Origin: Micromonospora sp. DSM 45708
GTDB lineage: Bacteria; Actinomycetota; Actinomycetes; Mycobacteriales; Micromonosporaceae
DNA: 64,000 bases
NCBI RefSeq assembly: GCF_039566955.1
Contig: NZ_CP154796.1
Coordinates: 2,728,001-2,792,000, forward strand
Reading direction: 5' to 3'
A program made the translations under genes and the position numbers. Shown one piece after another: positions 42,783 through 52,994 of the stretch (position 1 is the first letter of the stretch; every line of letters starts with the position of its first letter). Below the pieces are notes generated by a model. It was not told where the DNA came from and made no database searches. It saw only the letters and a program-made list of their open reading frames with translations.

Positions 42783-44234
42783 TCACCAGCTCAGGTAACC
42801 CGCCTGGGTCTGCGCGTTCAGCTCGGGCACCCGGACCAGCTGGGCCAGCCAGGTACGCGGGTCGCGCAGCTCCAGCACGTCCAGTCCCTTCTGGATGTCG
42901 CTGGAGTAGATGTGGCCGTTGTACCAGTAGGCCGACCAGGAGCCGCCGGTGCGCAACTGGGTGGCGTCCAGCGGGCCGCGCTCCCAGTAGGCGATCTCCT
43001 TGGGCGTGCGGGAGTCGGTGAAGTCCCACACCGAGATGCCGCCCTGGTACCACGCCTGGACCATGATGTCGCGGCCGGGCACCGGGATCAGCGAGCCGTT
43101 GTGCGCCACGCAGTTCTCGGTGTCCGCGTTGACGCGGGGGATCTTGTAGTAGCTGCGGAACGCCAGCTTGCGGGCGTCACCGCGGCCGGTGATGTCGTAG
43201 ATGGCGTCCGCGCCGCGGTTCGGCCCGACCACCTCGTTGCAGGTCGCCGCGCCGCCGCCACCCAGCTCGTCGGTGAAGACGACCTTGGTGCCGGCGTTGT
43301 TGAACGTGGCCGAGTGCCAGAACGCGAAGTTCTCGGTGTCGGTGACCCGCTCGATCACGCGCGGCGCTTCCCGGTTCTTGATGTCGAGCAGGATGCCGTC
43401 ACCCATGCAGGCGCCGGCGGCCAGGTCCTTTGACGGGTACGCGGTGATGTCGTGGCATCCGGTGGTGGCGGACTTCTCGCCCGGGATGCCCGGGTAGCCG
43501 CCGTCCGGGAAGAGGTTCGGCGTGGCGACCACCGAGGCCGAGGTGGGACTCTTCACCGGCACCTTGACGATGGAGATGGAGTCGTGCGGCGGCTGGCAGT
43601 CGGGGAACTCGGCCCGGGGGCTGTACGACGAGACGTACAGGTAGACGTCGCGCCGGTCCTTGCCGGGCACCAGCGTGTGGGTGTGCGAGCCGCACGCCGT
43701 CTCCACCGACTTGATGTAGCGCGGGTTGCGCTTGTCGCGGATGTCGAAGATCTTGATGCCCTCCCAGGACTCCTTCACGGAGGCGGGCTGGGCGGTGCTG
43801 GCGCACGAGTCGTCGGTGCGGGACGAGTCGGTCGACACGAACAGCAGGTCGCCGCTGACCGAGATGTCGTTCTGCGAGCCGGGGCAGAGCACCTGCGACA
43901 CGATCGACGGCCGGCTCGGCCGCGACACGTCGTAGATGACGAAGCCGTCGTAGTTGCCGACGAACGCGTACCGGCCCTGGAAGGCGATGTCGGTGCCCAG
44001 GGCGGCAGTGGTGTCGAACGGCGCCTGCTTCGGCAGGTTGGCCACCTGGCGCAGGTTGGGGCTGCTGGAGATCTCGTCGACACCGGGGACGACGTTGTCC
44101 GCGGTGGCCGGCGCCGCCTGGGCGCGGGGGAGTTCCTGGGCGCTGCTCGGCGGCGCGGCGACCACGCCGGCGAGCAGCAGGCCGGCGGCGGCGAGGCTGA
44201 CGGTACGGACACGGGACATATGGATGTTGATCAT
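42783..44234 (-). CDS. Secreted LVIVD-repeat beta-propeller-like protein
   Basis: 483 residues from ATG 44234, which has AAGGG 9 bases upstream; ATG 44219 is an alternative. Signal peptide (RVRTVSLAAAGLLLAGVVA, SSAQ). The mature protein has repeated short units of the LVIVD type, where each strand ends in G-x-I-x-D-(V/I): YAFVGNYDGFVIYDVSRPSRP, LLFVSTDSS, GIKIFDIRDKRNPRYIKSVE, GGISVWDFTDSRTPKEIAYWE, KGLDVLELRDP. Cys residues are frequent. Such proteins probably fold as propellers and are widespread in Actinobacteria with unknown function. Divergent from DUF305 across a perfect CRP-type site. Confidence 0.8.
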   Translation of the reverse strand: MINIHMSRVRTVSLAAAGLLLAGVVAAPPSSAQELPRAQAAPATADNVVPGVDEISSSPNLRQVANLPKQAPFDTTAALGTDIAFQGRYAFVGNYDGFVIYDVSRPSRPSIVSQVLCPGSQNDISVSGDLLFVSTDSSRTDDSCASTAQPASVKESWEGIKIFDIRDKRNPRYIKSVETACGSHTHTLVPGKDRRDVYLYVSSYSPRAEFPDCQPPHDSISIVKVPVKSPTSASVVATPNLFPDGGYPGIPGEKSATTGCHDITAYPSKDLAAGACMGDGILLDIKNREAPRVIERVTDTENFAFWHSATFNNAGTKVVFTDELGGGGAATCNEVVGPNRGADAIYDITGRGDARKLAFRSYYKIPRVNADTENCVAHNGSLIPVPGRDIMVQAWYQGGISVWDFTDSRTPKEIAYWERGPLDATQLRTGGSWSAYWYNGHIYSSDIQKGLDVLELRDPRTWLAQLVRVPELNAQTQAGYLSW

Positions 44235-44297
44235 CGGCAACACCCTTCGAAAGGGGATGATGATTCGCCACACCTTACCGATCGGCGACCGTCATCA

Positions 44298-44315
44298 ATG
44301 TGACGCCGGTCACAT
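44298..44315. promoter_or_regulatory. Perfect CRP/FNR-type palindrome between the LVIVD and DUF305 genes
   Basis: TGTGACGCCGGTCACA, extended by A and T to an 18-base perfect palindrome, matches TGTGA-N6-TCACA exactly. It lies 64 bases before the LVIVD start and 58 before the DUF305 start. A TAGGAT -10 for DUF305 follows at 44336-44341. Confidence 0.7.
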
Positions 44316-44372
44316 CGAGGAACTTTACGCTCCGGATAGGATCGCTGTCACCTCGACCGGAGGGAGGCTCGT

Positions 44373-45068
44373 ATGACCGGCCGGCAGGCACGCGTGTGGC
44401 TTCCCGTCACAGCGCTCGTCGCGCTCCTGGTGCTCGGCGGCCTGGCGCTGGCCGGGCGCGACGACACCCGTCCGGCGGCGGCGCGGCCCAGCCCGGCCGC
44501 CGCCGCCCCGACCACGCCGGCCGCCACCGGCTCGGCGCCGCCGGTGCTGGTGCCGGGACGCCCGGGCGAGCCGGCCGCCACCCACGACGGCGGGCAGGTC
44601 CGCAACGCGGCGCCGCGGTTCAACGGCCTCGACGTCTGGTACGTCCGGATGATGATCCCGCACCACGAGCAGGCGCTGGAGATGGCGACGCTCGCCCCCG
44701 ACCGGGCCGCCGACCCCCGGATCCGCGCCGTCGCCGACCGGATCCGGGCCGCCCAGGGGCCGGAGGTCGGCGTGCTGCGGGCCTGGCTCAGCACCCGCGA
44801 CCTGCCCGCCGAGGTCACCGGGCACGACCACGCCACCATGCGCGGGATGCAGTCCGCCGAGGCGATGCGGCAGCTCACCGCCGCCCGGGGCGCGGCGTTC
44901 GACCGCCTCTTCGTGCAGATGATGACCGCCCACCACCAGGGCGCGGTGGTGATGTCCACCGACCTGCTCAAGGTCGGCGCGGACCAGGCCATGCAGGAGT
45001 TCGCCAACGCGGTGGCCGTCGAGCAGTCGACCGAGATCACCCGCATGCGGGCCCTCCTCACCCGCTGA
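44373..45068 (+). CDS. DUF305 protein, membrane-anchored or secreted
   Basis: 231 residues; ATG 44373 with GGAGGGAGG ideally placed. One N-terminal hydrophobic helix (VTALVALLVLGGLALAG) is either an anchor or a signal. An Ala/Pro linker leads to the DUF305 four-helix domain with its paired motifs MMIPHHEQALEMA and MMTAHHQGAVVMS, which resemble ferritin-type metal sites rich in Met and His. DUF305 proteins occur beside copper-handling genes; binding of copper is a reasonable guess but not shown here. Single gene with its own promoter. Confidence 0.88.
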   Translation: MTGRQARVWLPVTALVALLVLGGLALAGRDDTRPAAARPSPAAAAPTTPAATGSAPPVLVPGRPGEPAATHDGGQVRNAAPRFNGLDVWYVRMMIPHHEQALEMATLAPDRAADPRIRAVADRIRAAQGPEVGVLRAWLSTRDLPAEVTGHDHATMRGMQSAEAMRQLTAARGAAFDRLFVQMMTAHHQGAVVMSTDLLKVGADQAMQEFANAVAVEQSTEITRMRALLTR

Positions 45069-45099
45069 CCGGGCCCGGCAGCACGGCCGGCCCGCCCCG

Positions 45100-45105
45100 T
45101 ACGCT
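45100..45105 (+). promoter_or_regulatory. -10 element, leaderless promoter of the second two-component system
   Basis: TACGCT, 8 bases before GTG 45114 (2 bases before GTG 45108), favouring the later start. Confidence 0.45.
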
Positions 45106-45113
45106 GGGTGACC

Positions 45114-46319
45114 GTGGACCGCCTGATCCTCGGCCGTCCGGTGCGCGGCGTCGCGTTCGACGCCGCCGTCTCCGGGCTGGTCGTCGTGTTCGCCGTGCTC
45201 GGCCTCCTGGCCGAGCAGGGCGGCAGGCCGGCGTTCGCGGTCGGCGTGGCGATGGCGGCGGCGTTGTTCTTCCGGCGCACCCACCCGTCCGCGGTCGCCG
45301 TCGTGGTGGCCGCGCTCGCGCTGGCCCAGGTGATCGTCGGCTGGGGGCCGCTGGGCTACGACATCGGCGTGCTGATCGCGCTCTACAGCGTGGTCAAGTA
45401 CGCCGACCGGTCCTCCGACGGCATCCTGGCCGGGATCGGCGCCGCGATCGGCGTGCTGCTCTCCGCGCTCTCCTGGCCCGGGCCGTCGCCCTGGTGGGCG
45501 GGCGCGCTCTACTACGGCCTGGTCACCGGCGCGGTCTGGCTGGTCGGGCTGAACGTCCGCACCCGGCGGCTCTACGTGCTCAGCCTGGAGGAGCGCGCCG
45601 CGACGGCCGAACGCGAGCGGGAGGCCGAGTCACGGGCCGCGGTGGCCGAGGAACGCACCCGGATCGCCCGCGAGCTGCACGACGTGGTCGCGCACAGCAT
45701 GGCCGTCATGATCGTGCAGGCGGACGGTGTGCGGTTCACGCTGGACCGGGACCCGGCGACCGCGCGCGAGGCGGCCAAGGTGGTGGCGGACACCGGCCGG
45801 CAGGCGCTGGAGGAGATGCGGCGGCTGGTCGGCGTACTCCGGGAACCCAGCCGGCCGGAACCGGCCGCGATGGCGGACGAGCCGGCGCACCGGCGTCCCG
45901 CGCTGGTCGAGCTGCCCGCGTTGCTCGACCGGTTCCGCGCCGCCGGGCTCCGGATCGACTGCGGCGGCGCCGGCACGCCGGTGGCGTTGCCGCCCGGCCT
46001 GGAGCTGACCGTCTACCGGGTGGTGCAGGAGAGCCTGACCAACGCGCTCAAGCACGCCGGCGTGGGCGCGTCGGTCGAGCTGACGCTCGACTGGGCCGCC
46101 GACGCCGTCGCGGTCCGGGCCGTCGACGACGGGCGCGGTCGCCCGGTGGTCCGGCCGGCGCCGTCCGGCGGGCACGGCCTGGTCGGCATGCGGGAACGGG
46201 TCGGGGTGTACGACGGCAGCCTCGCCGCCGGCCCCACGCTGGCCGGCGGATGGCGGGTGGAGGCCCGGCTGCCGCTGCCCGCGGCGGCCGGCACGGAGGA
46301 AGGGAGCACGGCGGCATGA
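45114..46319 (+). CDS. Sensor histidine kinase (HisKA_3 type)
   Basis: 401 residues. N-terminal sensor of about five membrane helices (GLVVVFAVLGLLAE, VGVAMAAALFF, SAVAVVVAALALAQVIVGW, IGVLIALYSVV, WWAGALYYGLVTGAVWLVGLNV), a charged coiled segment, then the phospho-acceptor box RTRIARELHDVVAHSMAVMI, and an HATPase_c domain with QESLTNALKHA, VDDGRG and GGHGLVGMRERV. No large extracytoplasmic loop, so it probably senses a membrane or intramembrane signal. Coupled to its regulator by ATGA overlap. The ABC transporter starting at 47129 may be its target, as in many antibiotic-response systems. Confidence 0.9.
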   Translation: MDRLILGRPVRGVAFDAAVSGLVVVFAVLGLLAEQGGRPAFAVGVAMAAALFFRRTHPSAVAVVVAALALAQVIVGWGPLGYDIGVLIALYSVVKYADRSSDGILAGIGAAIGVLLSALSWPGPSPWWAGALYYGLVTGAVWLVGLNVRTRRLYVLSLEERAATAEREREAESRAAVAEERTRIARELHDVVAHSMAVMIVQADGVRFTLDRDPATAREAAKVVADTGRQALEEMRRLVGVLREPSRPEPAAMADEPAHRRPALVELPALLDRFRAAGLRIDCGGAGTPVALPPGLELTVYRVVQESLTNALKHAGVGASVELTLDWAADAVAVRAVDDGRGRPVVRPAPSGGHGLVGMRERVGVYDGSLAAGPTLAGGWRVEARLPLPAAAGTEEGSTAA

Positions 46320-46981
46320 CCGTGCGGGTGATGATCGTCGACGACCAGGCGCTGGTGCGCGCCGGCTTCCGGATGGTGCTCGACTCCCAACCGGACCTGA
46401 CGGTGGTCGGCGAGGCCATCGACGGCGCGGACGCGCTGCGGGTGCTGGAGCGGGTCGAGGTCGACGTGGTGGTGATGGACCTGCGCATGCCCACCATGGA
46501 CGGGGTGGAGGCGACCCGGCGGATCTGCGCCCGGTCGGACGGGGGCCGGCCGCGCGTGCTGGTGCTCACCACGTTCGACACCGAGGCGGACGCGTTCGCC
46601 GCGCTGCGCGCCGGGGCGAGCGGCTTCCTGCTCAAGAACGTGCCGCCGGAGGAGTTGCTGGCCGCGATCCGGGTGGTCGCCGAGGGCGACTCGGTGGTCG
46701 CGCCGTCGATCACCCGGCGGCTGCTCGACCGGTTCGCCGGGCAGCTCGGCCCGGACCCGACCGAGGACCCGCGGCTGACCCAGCTCACCGAGCGCGAACG
46801 GGAGGTGCTGCTGCTCGTGGCGCAGGGGCTGTCCAACGCCGAGATCGCCGCCCGGGTGCACGTCGCCGAGGCGACCGTGAAGACCCACGTCGGCCGGATC
46901 CTGGCCAAGCTCCAGCTCCGCGACCGGGTCCAGGCCGTCGTGCTGGCGTACGAGAGCGGGCTGGTGACGCCCGGCGGCTGA
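46316..46981 (+). CDS. LuxR/NarL-family response regulator
   Basis: 221 residues. Receiver: VDDQ acidic pocket, Asp in VVVMDLRMPTMDG (about 54), Thr in LVLTTFD, Lys in FLLKNVPP. LuxR-type helix-turn-helix: LTEREREVLLLVAQGLSNAEIAARVHVAEATVKTHVGRILAKL. Partner of the preceding kinase. Followed after 147 bases, which include a separate promoter, by the ABC transporter genes. Confidence 0.93.
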   Translation: MTVRVMIVDDQALVRAGFRMVLDSQPDLTVVGEAIDGADALRVLERVEVDVVVMDLRMPTMDGVEATRRICARSDGGRPRVLVLTTFDTEADAFAALRAGASGFLLKNVPPEELLAAIRVVAEGDSVVAPSITRRLLDRFAGQLGPDPTEDPRLTQLTEREREVLLLVAQGLSNAEIAARVHVAEATVKTHVGRILAKLQLRDRVQAVVLAYESGLVTPGG

Positions 46982-47083
46982 CCCGGCGTACGCCTCGGGT
47001 CGTACCGGACCGCCCGGGCGGGGCGACCGCAGGCGTACCGAGGTCGAGCACGCCGGTGGAGATCAGCGCCGGGGTGCCGGCCA

Positions 47084-47089
47084 TAGCGT
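47084..47089 (+). promoter_or_regulatory. -10 element of the ABC transporter operon
   Basis: TAGCGT, 40 bases before TTG 47129, leaving room for the leader with GACAGGAG (about 47114-47121). Confidence 0.4.
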
Positions 47090-47128
47090 CGGAAGGGTCA
47101 CCAGACCGCGTCCGACAGGAGCACCACG

Positions 47129-47889
<761 letters not shown>

Positions 47890-47893
<4 letters not shown>

Positions 47894-50379
47894 ACGGGAT
47901 GCTGCGGCTGACCCTGCGCCAGGTACGCGCCGAGGGCCTGCGCCTGCTGCTCTCCTCGCTGGCGATCGTGCTCGGTGTCGCGTTCGTCGCCGGCACGCTC
48001 ATGCTCACCGACGGCATGCGGGCCGGGGCGTACGAGCGGGCCGGCGCGTTCGACAGGCACACCGACCTGGCCGCGTACGCCGGCTCCCGGCCCCTGCCGC
48101 CGGCCCTGGTCGACCGGGTCCGCCGGGTCGACGGGGTGGCCGCCGCCGCGGGGGAGCTGACCGGCACCGCCGGAGTGGTCGGCGCGGACGGCCGGCCCGT
48201 GCTCGGGTACGCGGTCCTCGCCGCCATCCCCACCGAACCGGCCCTTCAGTCGTACGACGTGGTCGCCGGGCGGCTGCCGCAGCGCGCGGGTGAGCTGGTG
48301 CTCGACGAGCGGACCGTCGCCGGGCAGCGGTTCGTGCTCGGCGCACCGGTCCGGATCGGCGGCGCGAGCGGCGCGGCGCGGCCGTACACGCTTGTCGGCG
48401 CCGTCGACGTGGCCGACACCACCCGCGACGTCGGCGGCCCGTTCATCGGCCTGACCGGCGCGGACGCCCTCACCGTCGGCGACGGGCGCGGATATGGGCG
48501 GATCATGGTCGCCGCCCGGCCCGGGGTGGACGTCGCGGCGTTGGCCGACCGGGTCCGGGCCGTGGTGGGGCCGGGCGTGCCGGTCCGGGACCGCGCGGCC
48601 GTGCTCGACGCGGCGGTCGCCGACGCGGTCCGTGACCTGCGGCAGTTCGAGCTGCTGCTGGGCACGTTCGCGGCGGTGGCGGTGGTGGTGGCCGGCTTCG
48701 TGATCGCCAACACCTTCGCCATCGTGCTCGCCCAACGCTCCCGGCGCACCGCGCTGCTCCGGCTGGTCGGCGCGACCCGGGGACAGGTCTACCGCGCCAC
48801 GCTGGCCGAGGCGGCGCTGACCGGGCTGCTCGCCTCGGCGGTCGGCGTGCTGGCCGGCACGGCGCTGTCCGCCGCGCTGGGCGCGCTGCTGGGCGGCGCC
48901 GGGGCGCCGGTGGCCGGCGGGATCACCGTGACGGCCCGCACGGTGCTGCTCTCGCTCGGGTTGGGCGTGCTGCTCACCGTGCTGTCCGCCGCGCTGCCGG
49001 CCTGGCAGGGCACCCGGGTCGCGCCGGTGGCCGCGTTGACCGACGCGGCGACCCGGCCGGCCCGCCCGGCCGGCCGGGTCCGCCTCGCGGTCGGGGCGCT
49101 GGTGCTCGCCGCCGGCGTGGCGGCGCTGCTCGGCGCCGGGGCCACCGGGCAGGTGCCGCTGGTGGCGGCCGGTGGACTGCTGGCCTTCGGCGGCATCGTG
49201 GCGTTCGGTCCGGTCCTGGTGCCGGCGCTGGTCCGGGTGCTGGGCGCGCCGCTGGGCGCGCTGGTCGGCGCCCCGGCGGCGCTGGCCGTGGCGAACGCGG
49301 TGCGCAACCCGCGCCGGGTCGCGGCCACCGCCACGGCCATGGTCATCGGGATCGGGCTGGTCTCGTCGTTCGTGGTCGGCGCCGGCAGCGTCAAGGTCGG
49401 CATCGAGCGCGCGGTGGACGCCCGGGTCGGGGTGGACTTCCTGGTCACCGGCATCGGTGGGGAGCTGCCGGCCGGGCTCGTCGACGAGCTGGCCGCCCGG
49501 CCGGAACTGGGCGTGGTGCACGAGCAGCGCAGCCGGGTGACCGACGGCGTCGAGGTGCGGGCCGCGCACCCGGCGCTGGTCGGGCGGACGTTGTCCGCCG
49601 TGGACGCCGGCGATCCGGGCGCGTTCGGGCCGGGCTCGGTGCTGGTGCACCGCGAGCTGGCCGCCGCCCGCGGCTGGACGGTCGGCGCGACGGTCACCGT
49701 GGCCGGCCGGCCGTTCCGGGTCGCCGCGGTGGTGGCGGACGACCGGCCGGCGTCGGCCGGCAGCCCGGTGCCGGCCGGGCACGTGGTGGACCTGGTGGAC
49801 GGCGACTTCCGCGGCCTGTTCCCCGCCGAGCGCGGCTACCTGGCCGAGGTCGACCCGGCGGACGGGGTGAGCCCGGACGTCGCCCGGTCCGTCGTGGAGT
49901 CGGTGGTGACCCGCTATCCGACGGTCAACGTGTTGGACCAGGCCGCCTACAAGCGGATGCTCACCGGCACCGTCGATCTGGTGCTGGGCTTCGTGACGGC
50001 GCTGCTCGGCCTGGCGGTGGTCATCTCGCTGGTGGGGGTCGCCAACACGCTGAGCCTGTCGGTGGTGGAGCGGACCCGGGAGACCGCCGTGCTACGCGCG
50101 GTCGGCCTGAGCCGCGCCGGGATGCGGGCGGCGCTCGCGGTCGAGGCGGTGCTCACCGCGCTGGTCGGCACCGTGCTCGGCGTCGCGCTGGGCATCGCCG
50201 TCGCGGCCGGCGCGATGGCGGTGGTGGCCCGCGTCGGTGGCGACTTCACCGTGGTGCTGCCGTGGGGGCGGCTCGGGCTGATCGTGGCGGTGGCGGTGCT
50301 GGCCGCGCTGCTCGCCTCCGTCCTGCCGGCCCGGCGCGCGCTGGCCCGGCCGGTGGTGGCGGCGCTCGGCGCGGACTGA
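47890..50379 (+). CDS. ABC transporter permease with two FtsX domains
   Basis: 829 residues from GTG 47890. N-terminal helix (LLLSSLAIVLGVAFVAGTLML), a large external domain (about 45-245), three FtsX helices around 250-390 (VAVVVAGFVIANTFAIVLAQRSRRTALLRLVGATRGQV), two further helices (LAVGALVLAAGVAALLG, LVAAGGLLAFGGIVAF), a second external domain (about 490-690) and a final FtsX triplet (LGLAVVISLVGVANTLSLSVVERTRETAVLRAVG). The ten-helix layout is that of MacB/LolC-like large permeases in actinomycetes. Works with the preceding ATPase. Confidence 0.93.
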
Positions 50380-50439
50380 CCACCGGCATCCGGCGAGCCG
50401 GTCGGCGTGGGGGGACCGGCCCGCCGGGACGGTGGTGGA

Positions 50440-51831
50440 TCAGGGGCGGCCGACCGGCTGCCCGCCCGCGTCACCGCCGCCGTCGGCCGGGGCGGTCGTC
50501 GTGGTGGTGGTCTCGGTCGGCGCGGTGGTCTCGACCGGGGGCGAGCTGGTGGTCGGCGCGGTGCTCGGCGCGGTCGGCGCCGTCGACGGCGTGCGCGACG
50601 GGCTCGGCTCGGTCGACGCGCTGGGCGAGGCGCTCGGCGTCACCGAGGTCGAGGCCGAGGGCCGCTCGTTCGGACCGACCGGACGGTAGGTGTAGTCCTC
50701 GTCGTCCGCCGACGGCCCCCCGGTGACCGCGGTGTCCGCGACCGAGTTGCTCGGCGCCACCGCGGGCCGGGTGGAGTCGATCCGGGTGGCCGGCGCGTCC
50801 GCTTCCCGGGCGGCGGCCAGCAGCGCGCCCAGGGCGGTCACCGCCACCAGCACCGCGCCCGCCGCGCCGACCAGCGCGCCGCGCCGGCCGGGGCGGCGCG
50901 GCGGCGCGACCACGGCCGCCGGCCGGGTCACCGGCTGCTCGTCGCGGGTGTGCCCCGGCCCGGCCGCGCCGCGCAGCGCCGCCGGCACCGTCGCGGTGGG
51001 CGAGTCGGTACGCGCCGCCCGGGCCGCGTCGGCCATCGCCGCGGCGCTCGGGTAGCGGTCGGCGGGGTCCTTCGCCAGCGCCCGGGCCACCAGCTCGCGG
51101 ACCGGCGCCGGGATCTCCGCCGGCAGCTCCGGCGGCTCGTCGTCGAGGTGGCGCACGGCGACCTGGAGCGGGTTGTCGCCGGTGAACGGCGGGCTGCCGG
51201 TCAGGCAGCAGTAGGCCACCGCGCCGAGCGCGTAGACGTCGGTCGCGCCGGTGACCGGCCGGCCGGCGGCCTGCTCGGGCGCCATGTAGAGGGCGGTGCC
51301 GGGCACCGCGTTGGTGCTGGTGATGCTGGTGACGTTGGTCGAGCGGGCCACGCCGAAGTCGACCAGGACCACGGTGCCGTCGTCCTGCACGAGCAGGTTG
51401 CTCGGCTTGACGTCGCGGTGGACGATGCCCCGGCCGTGCGCCCCGTGCAGCGCCTGGGCCACCTGCGCGACGATCGACATGGTCTCGGCGACCTCGAGGT
51501 GGCCGGCGTCCTCGATCCGCCGGGACAGCGGCTCGCCGGCGACGAACTCCATGACCAGGTAGTCGGCCCGGCTGCCGTCGGGCAGCTCGTCCTCGCCGCA
51601 GTCGAAGACCTGGACCACACCGGGGTGGCGCAGCGACGCCATGATCCGCGCCTCGGAGCGGAACCGGGCGATGAAGTCCGGGTCACGGACCAGCGCGGGA
51701 AGCAGCACCTTGACCGCCACCTGGCGGCCGAGCACCAGGTCCTTGGCCCGCCAGACGTCGCCCATGCCGCCGGTGGCGACACGGTCATCCAGGCGGTACC
51801 GACCGCTGAGTACGACGTCGGAGGTGAGCAT
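50440..51831 (-). CDS. Membrane-anchored serine/threonine protein kinase (Pkn family)
   Basis: 463 residues from ATG 51831 (leaderless, TACGGT box 6 bases upstream). Hanks-type kinase: glycine loop VATGGMGDVWRA, K41 in AVKVLL, catalytic HRDVKPSNLL, VDFGVAR, activation loop with TNVTSITSTNAVPGTALYMAPEQ, and DVYALGAVAYCCLTG. One transmembrane helix (GALVGAAGAVLVAVTALGALLAA, about 335-357) is followed by a 100-residue extracellular Ser/Thr/Pro tail (PSPSRTPSTAPTAPSTAP, TETTTTTTAP) with no PASTA or sensor domain. Divergent from the ECF sigma factor gene 514 bases away. Confidence 0.92.
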   Translation of the reverse strand: MLTSDVVLSGRYRLDDRVATGGMGDVWRAKDLVLGRQVAVKVLLPALVRDPDFIARFRSEARIMASLRHPGVVQVFDCGEDELPDGSRADYLVMEFVAGEPLSRRIEDAGHLEVAETMSIVAQVAQALHGAHGRGIVHRDVKPSNLLVQDDGTVVLVDFGVARSTNVTSITSTNAVPGTALYMAPEQAAGRPVTGATDVYALGAVAYCCLTGSPPFTGDNPLQVAVRHLDDEPPELPAEIPAPVRELVARALAKDPADRYPSAAAMADAARAARTDSPTATVPAALRGAAGPGHTRDEQPVTRPAAVVAPPRRPGRRGALVGAAGAVLVAVTALGALLAAAREADAPATRIDSTRPAVAPSNSVADTAVTGGPSADDEDYTYRPVGPNERPSASTSVTPSASPSASTEPSPSRTPSTAPTAPSTAPTTSSPPVETTAPTETTTTTTAPADGGGDAGGQPVGRP

Positions 51832-52345
51832 CTCCATACCGTACCCACAGCGGTCGCGGAGTATTTCCGGCGATCTCTCCGATGCCCGGCGGCGAGCGGC
51901 CCCGCCCCGGTCGGCCGAACGATCGAGGGCCGTGGCGGCGGTGGGCTGACCGTGACCGGCCGGGTACGATGGGCCAGAAAATGCCGATCTACCGGCGGCT
52001 GTCCGCTCTGCCGGGCGCGGGCGCGCCCCCGTTCCGCAGGGGGCAGCGACGCGATGGTGGCGTCCGTTACACCGACACGCCGCCACCGGCGATAGACATT
52101 TCTCTCGTTTTTTTGGCCCGTCCGTTCCTTGCCGCCGTCCGGTCGCGCCCCTGGCGTCGGCCCGGCTCCCGCCCACCCCGCGACGCCGGTACGGTATGTC
52201 CCGCCGCCGGCCGTACCGCGCGGCAGCGTCCAACGTGCGTCCCGGGCTCGGCCCGGCGCCGATCAGTTCAGCGGGGGCCGGGGGTGCGGATGGCGGTGTG
52301 GTCTGCCGCGTCGACGGATGCCCGCCCCGCGCCCGCGGGGTCCGG
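51832..52345. other. 514-base divergent intergenic region
   Basis: Contains the kinase -10 box TACGGT (51843-51838, minus). On the plus strand there are two candidate -10 boxes: TACGAT (51965-51970), and TACGGT (52190-52195) which would give a leader of about 145 bases for the sigma factor. A T7 run lies at about 52109-52116. Open frames here (for example ATG 51981) give low-complexity Arg/Pro translations and are not accepted as genes. Confidence 0.5.
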
Positions 52346-52978
52346 GTGGCGACCGTGACCAGAGAGCTGAACGAGGCGGTCACCGCGGCCCAGGCCGGCG
52401 ACGAGGAGGCGTTCCGATTCCTCTACCGCAGCCTGCAACCGGCCCTGCTGCGTTACCTGACCACGCTGGTGGGGGGCGACGCCGAGGACGTGGCCTCGGA
52501 AACCTGGCTCCAGATCTCCCGGGACCTGCCCTCGTTCACCGGCGGCGAGTTCCGCGCCTGGTCGGTCACCATCGCCCGGAACCGGGCCATGGACCACCTG
52601 CGGCGACAACGGCGCCGGCCCGTGGTCCCGGTGCCCGTGCAGGCCCTCAACGACCTGGCCGGGGACGCCGACACCGCCGACCGGGCCGGCGAGGCCCTCG
52701 GCACCGAGAGCGCGCTGGCGCTGATCCGTACGCTGCCACCGGCCGAGGCCGAGGCGGTGATGCTGCGGGCCGTCATCGGCCTCGACGCGGAGACCGCCGG
52801 GCGGGTGCTGGGCCGGCGGGCCGGCGCCGTGCGCACGGCGGCGCACCGCGGGCTGCGCCGGCTGGCCGCGCTGCTGGAGCGCGCCGCGCCGGAGGACCCG
52901 CCGGGCGCGGTCCTGCCCCGGCCCCGTACCGACAGCCAGGTGCCGCACGCGCCCGAGGCCGAGCCGGCGGAGGGCTGA
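52346..52978 (+). CDS. ECF-type RNA polymerase sigma factor
   Basis: 210 residues from GTG 52346; GTG 52355 is equally possible. Region 2: AQAGDEEAFRFLYRSLQPALLRYLTTLVGGDAEDVASETWLQISRDLPSFTGGEFRAWSVTIARNRAMDHLRRQRRRPV. Region 4: LALIRTLPPAEAEAVMLRAVIGLDAETAGRVLGRRAGAVRTAAHRGLRRLA. Standard two-domain ECF factor with no C-terminal extension beyond a short tail. The next gene, a membrane protein starting 16 bases on, is the likely anti-sigma factor. The egt genes follow, so ergothioneine synthesis may be in the regulon, though this is not demonstrated. Confidence 0.88.
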   Translation: MATVTRELNEAVTAAQAGDEEAFRFLYRSLQPALLRYLTTLVGGDAEDVASETWLQISRDLPSFTGGEFRAWSVTIARNRAMDHLRRQRRRPVVPVPVQALNDLAGDADTADRAGEALGTESALALIRTLPPAEAEAVMLRAVIGLDAETAGRVLGRRAGAVRTAAHRGLRRLAALLERAAPEDPPGAVLPRPRTDSQVPHAPEAEPAEG

Positions 52979-52994
52979 CGTGAGGGGAGACGGC

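Noticed and set aside
51981..52358. Plus-strand frame starting MPIYRRLSALPG between the Ser/Thr kinase and ECF genes
   Set aside because: TACGAT lies 10 bases upstream, but the translation becomes Arg/Pro/Ala low complexity and overlaps the sigma factor start; treated as noncoding.
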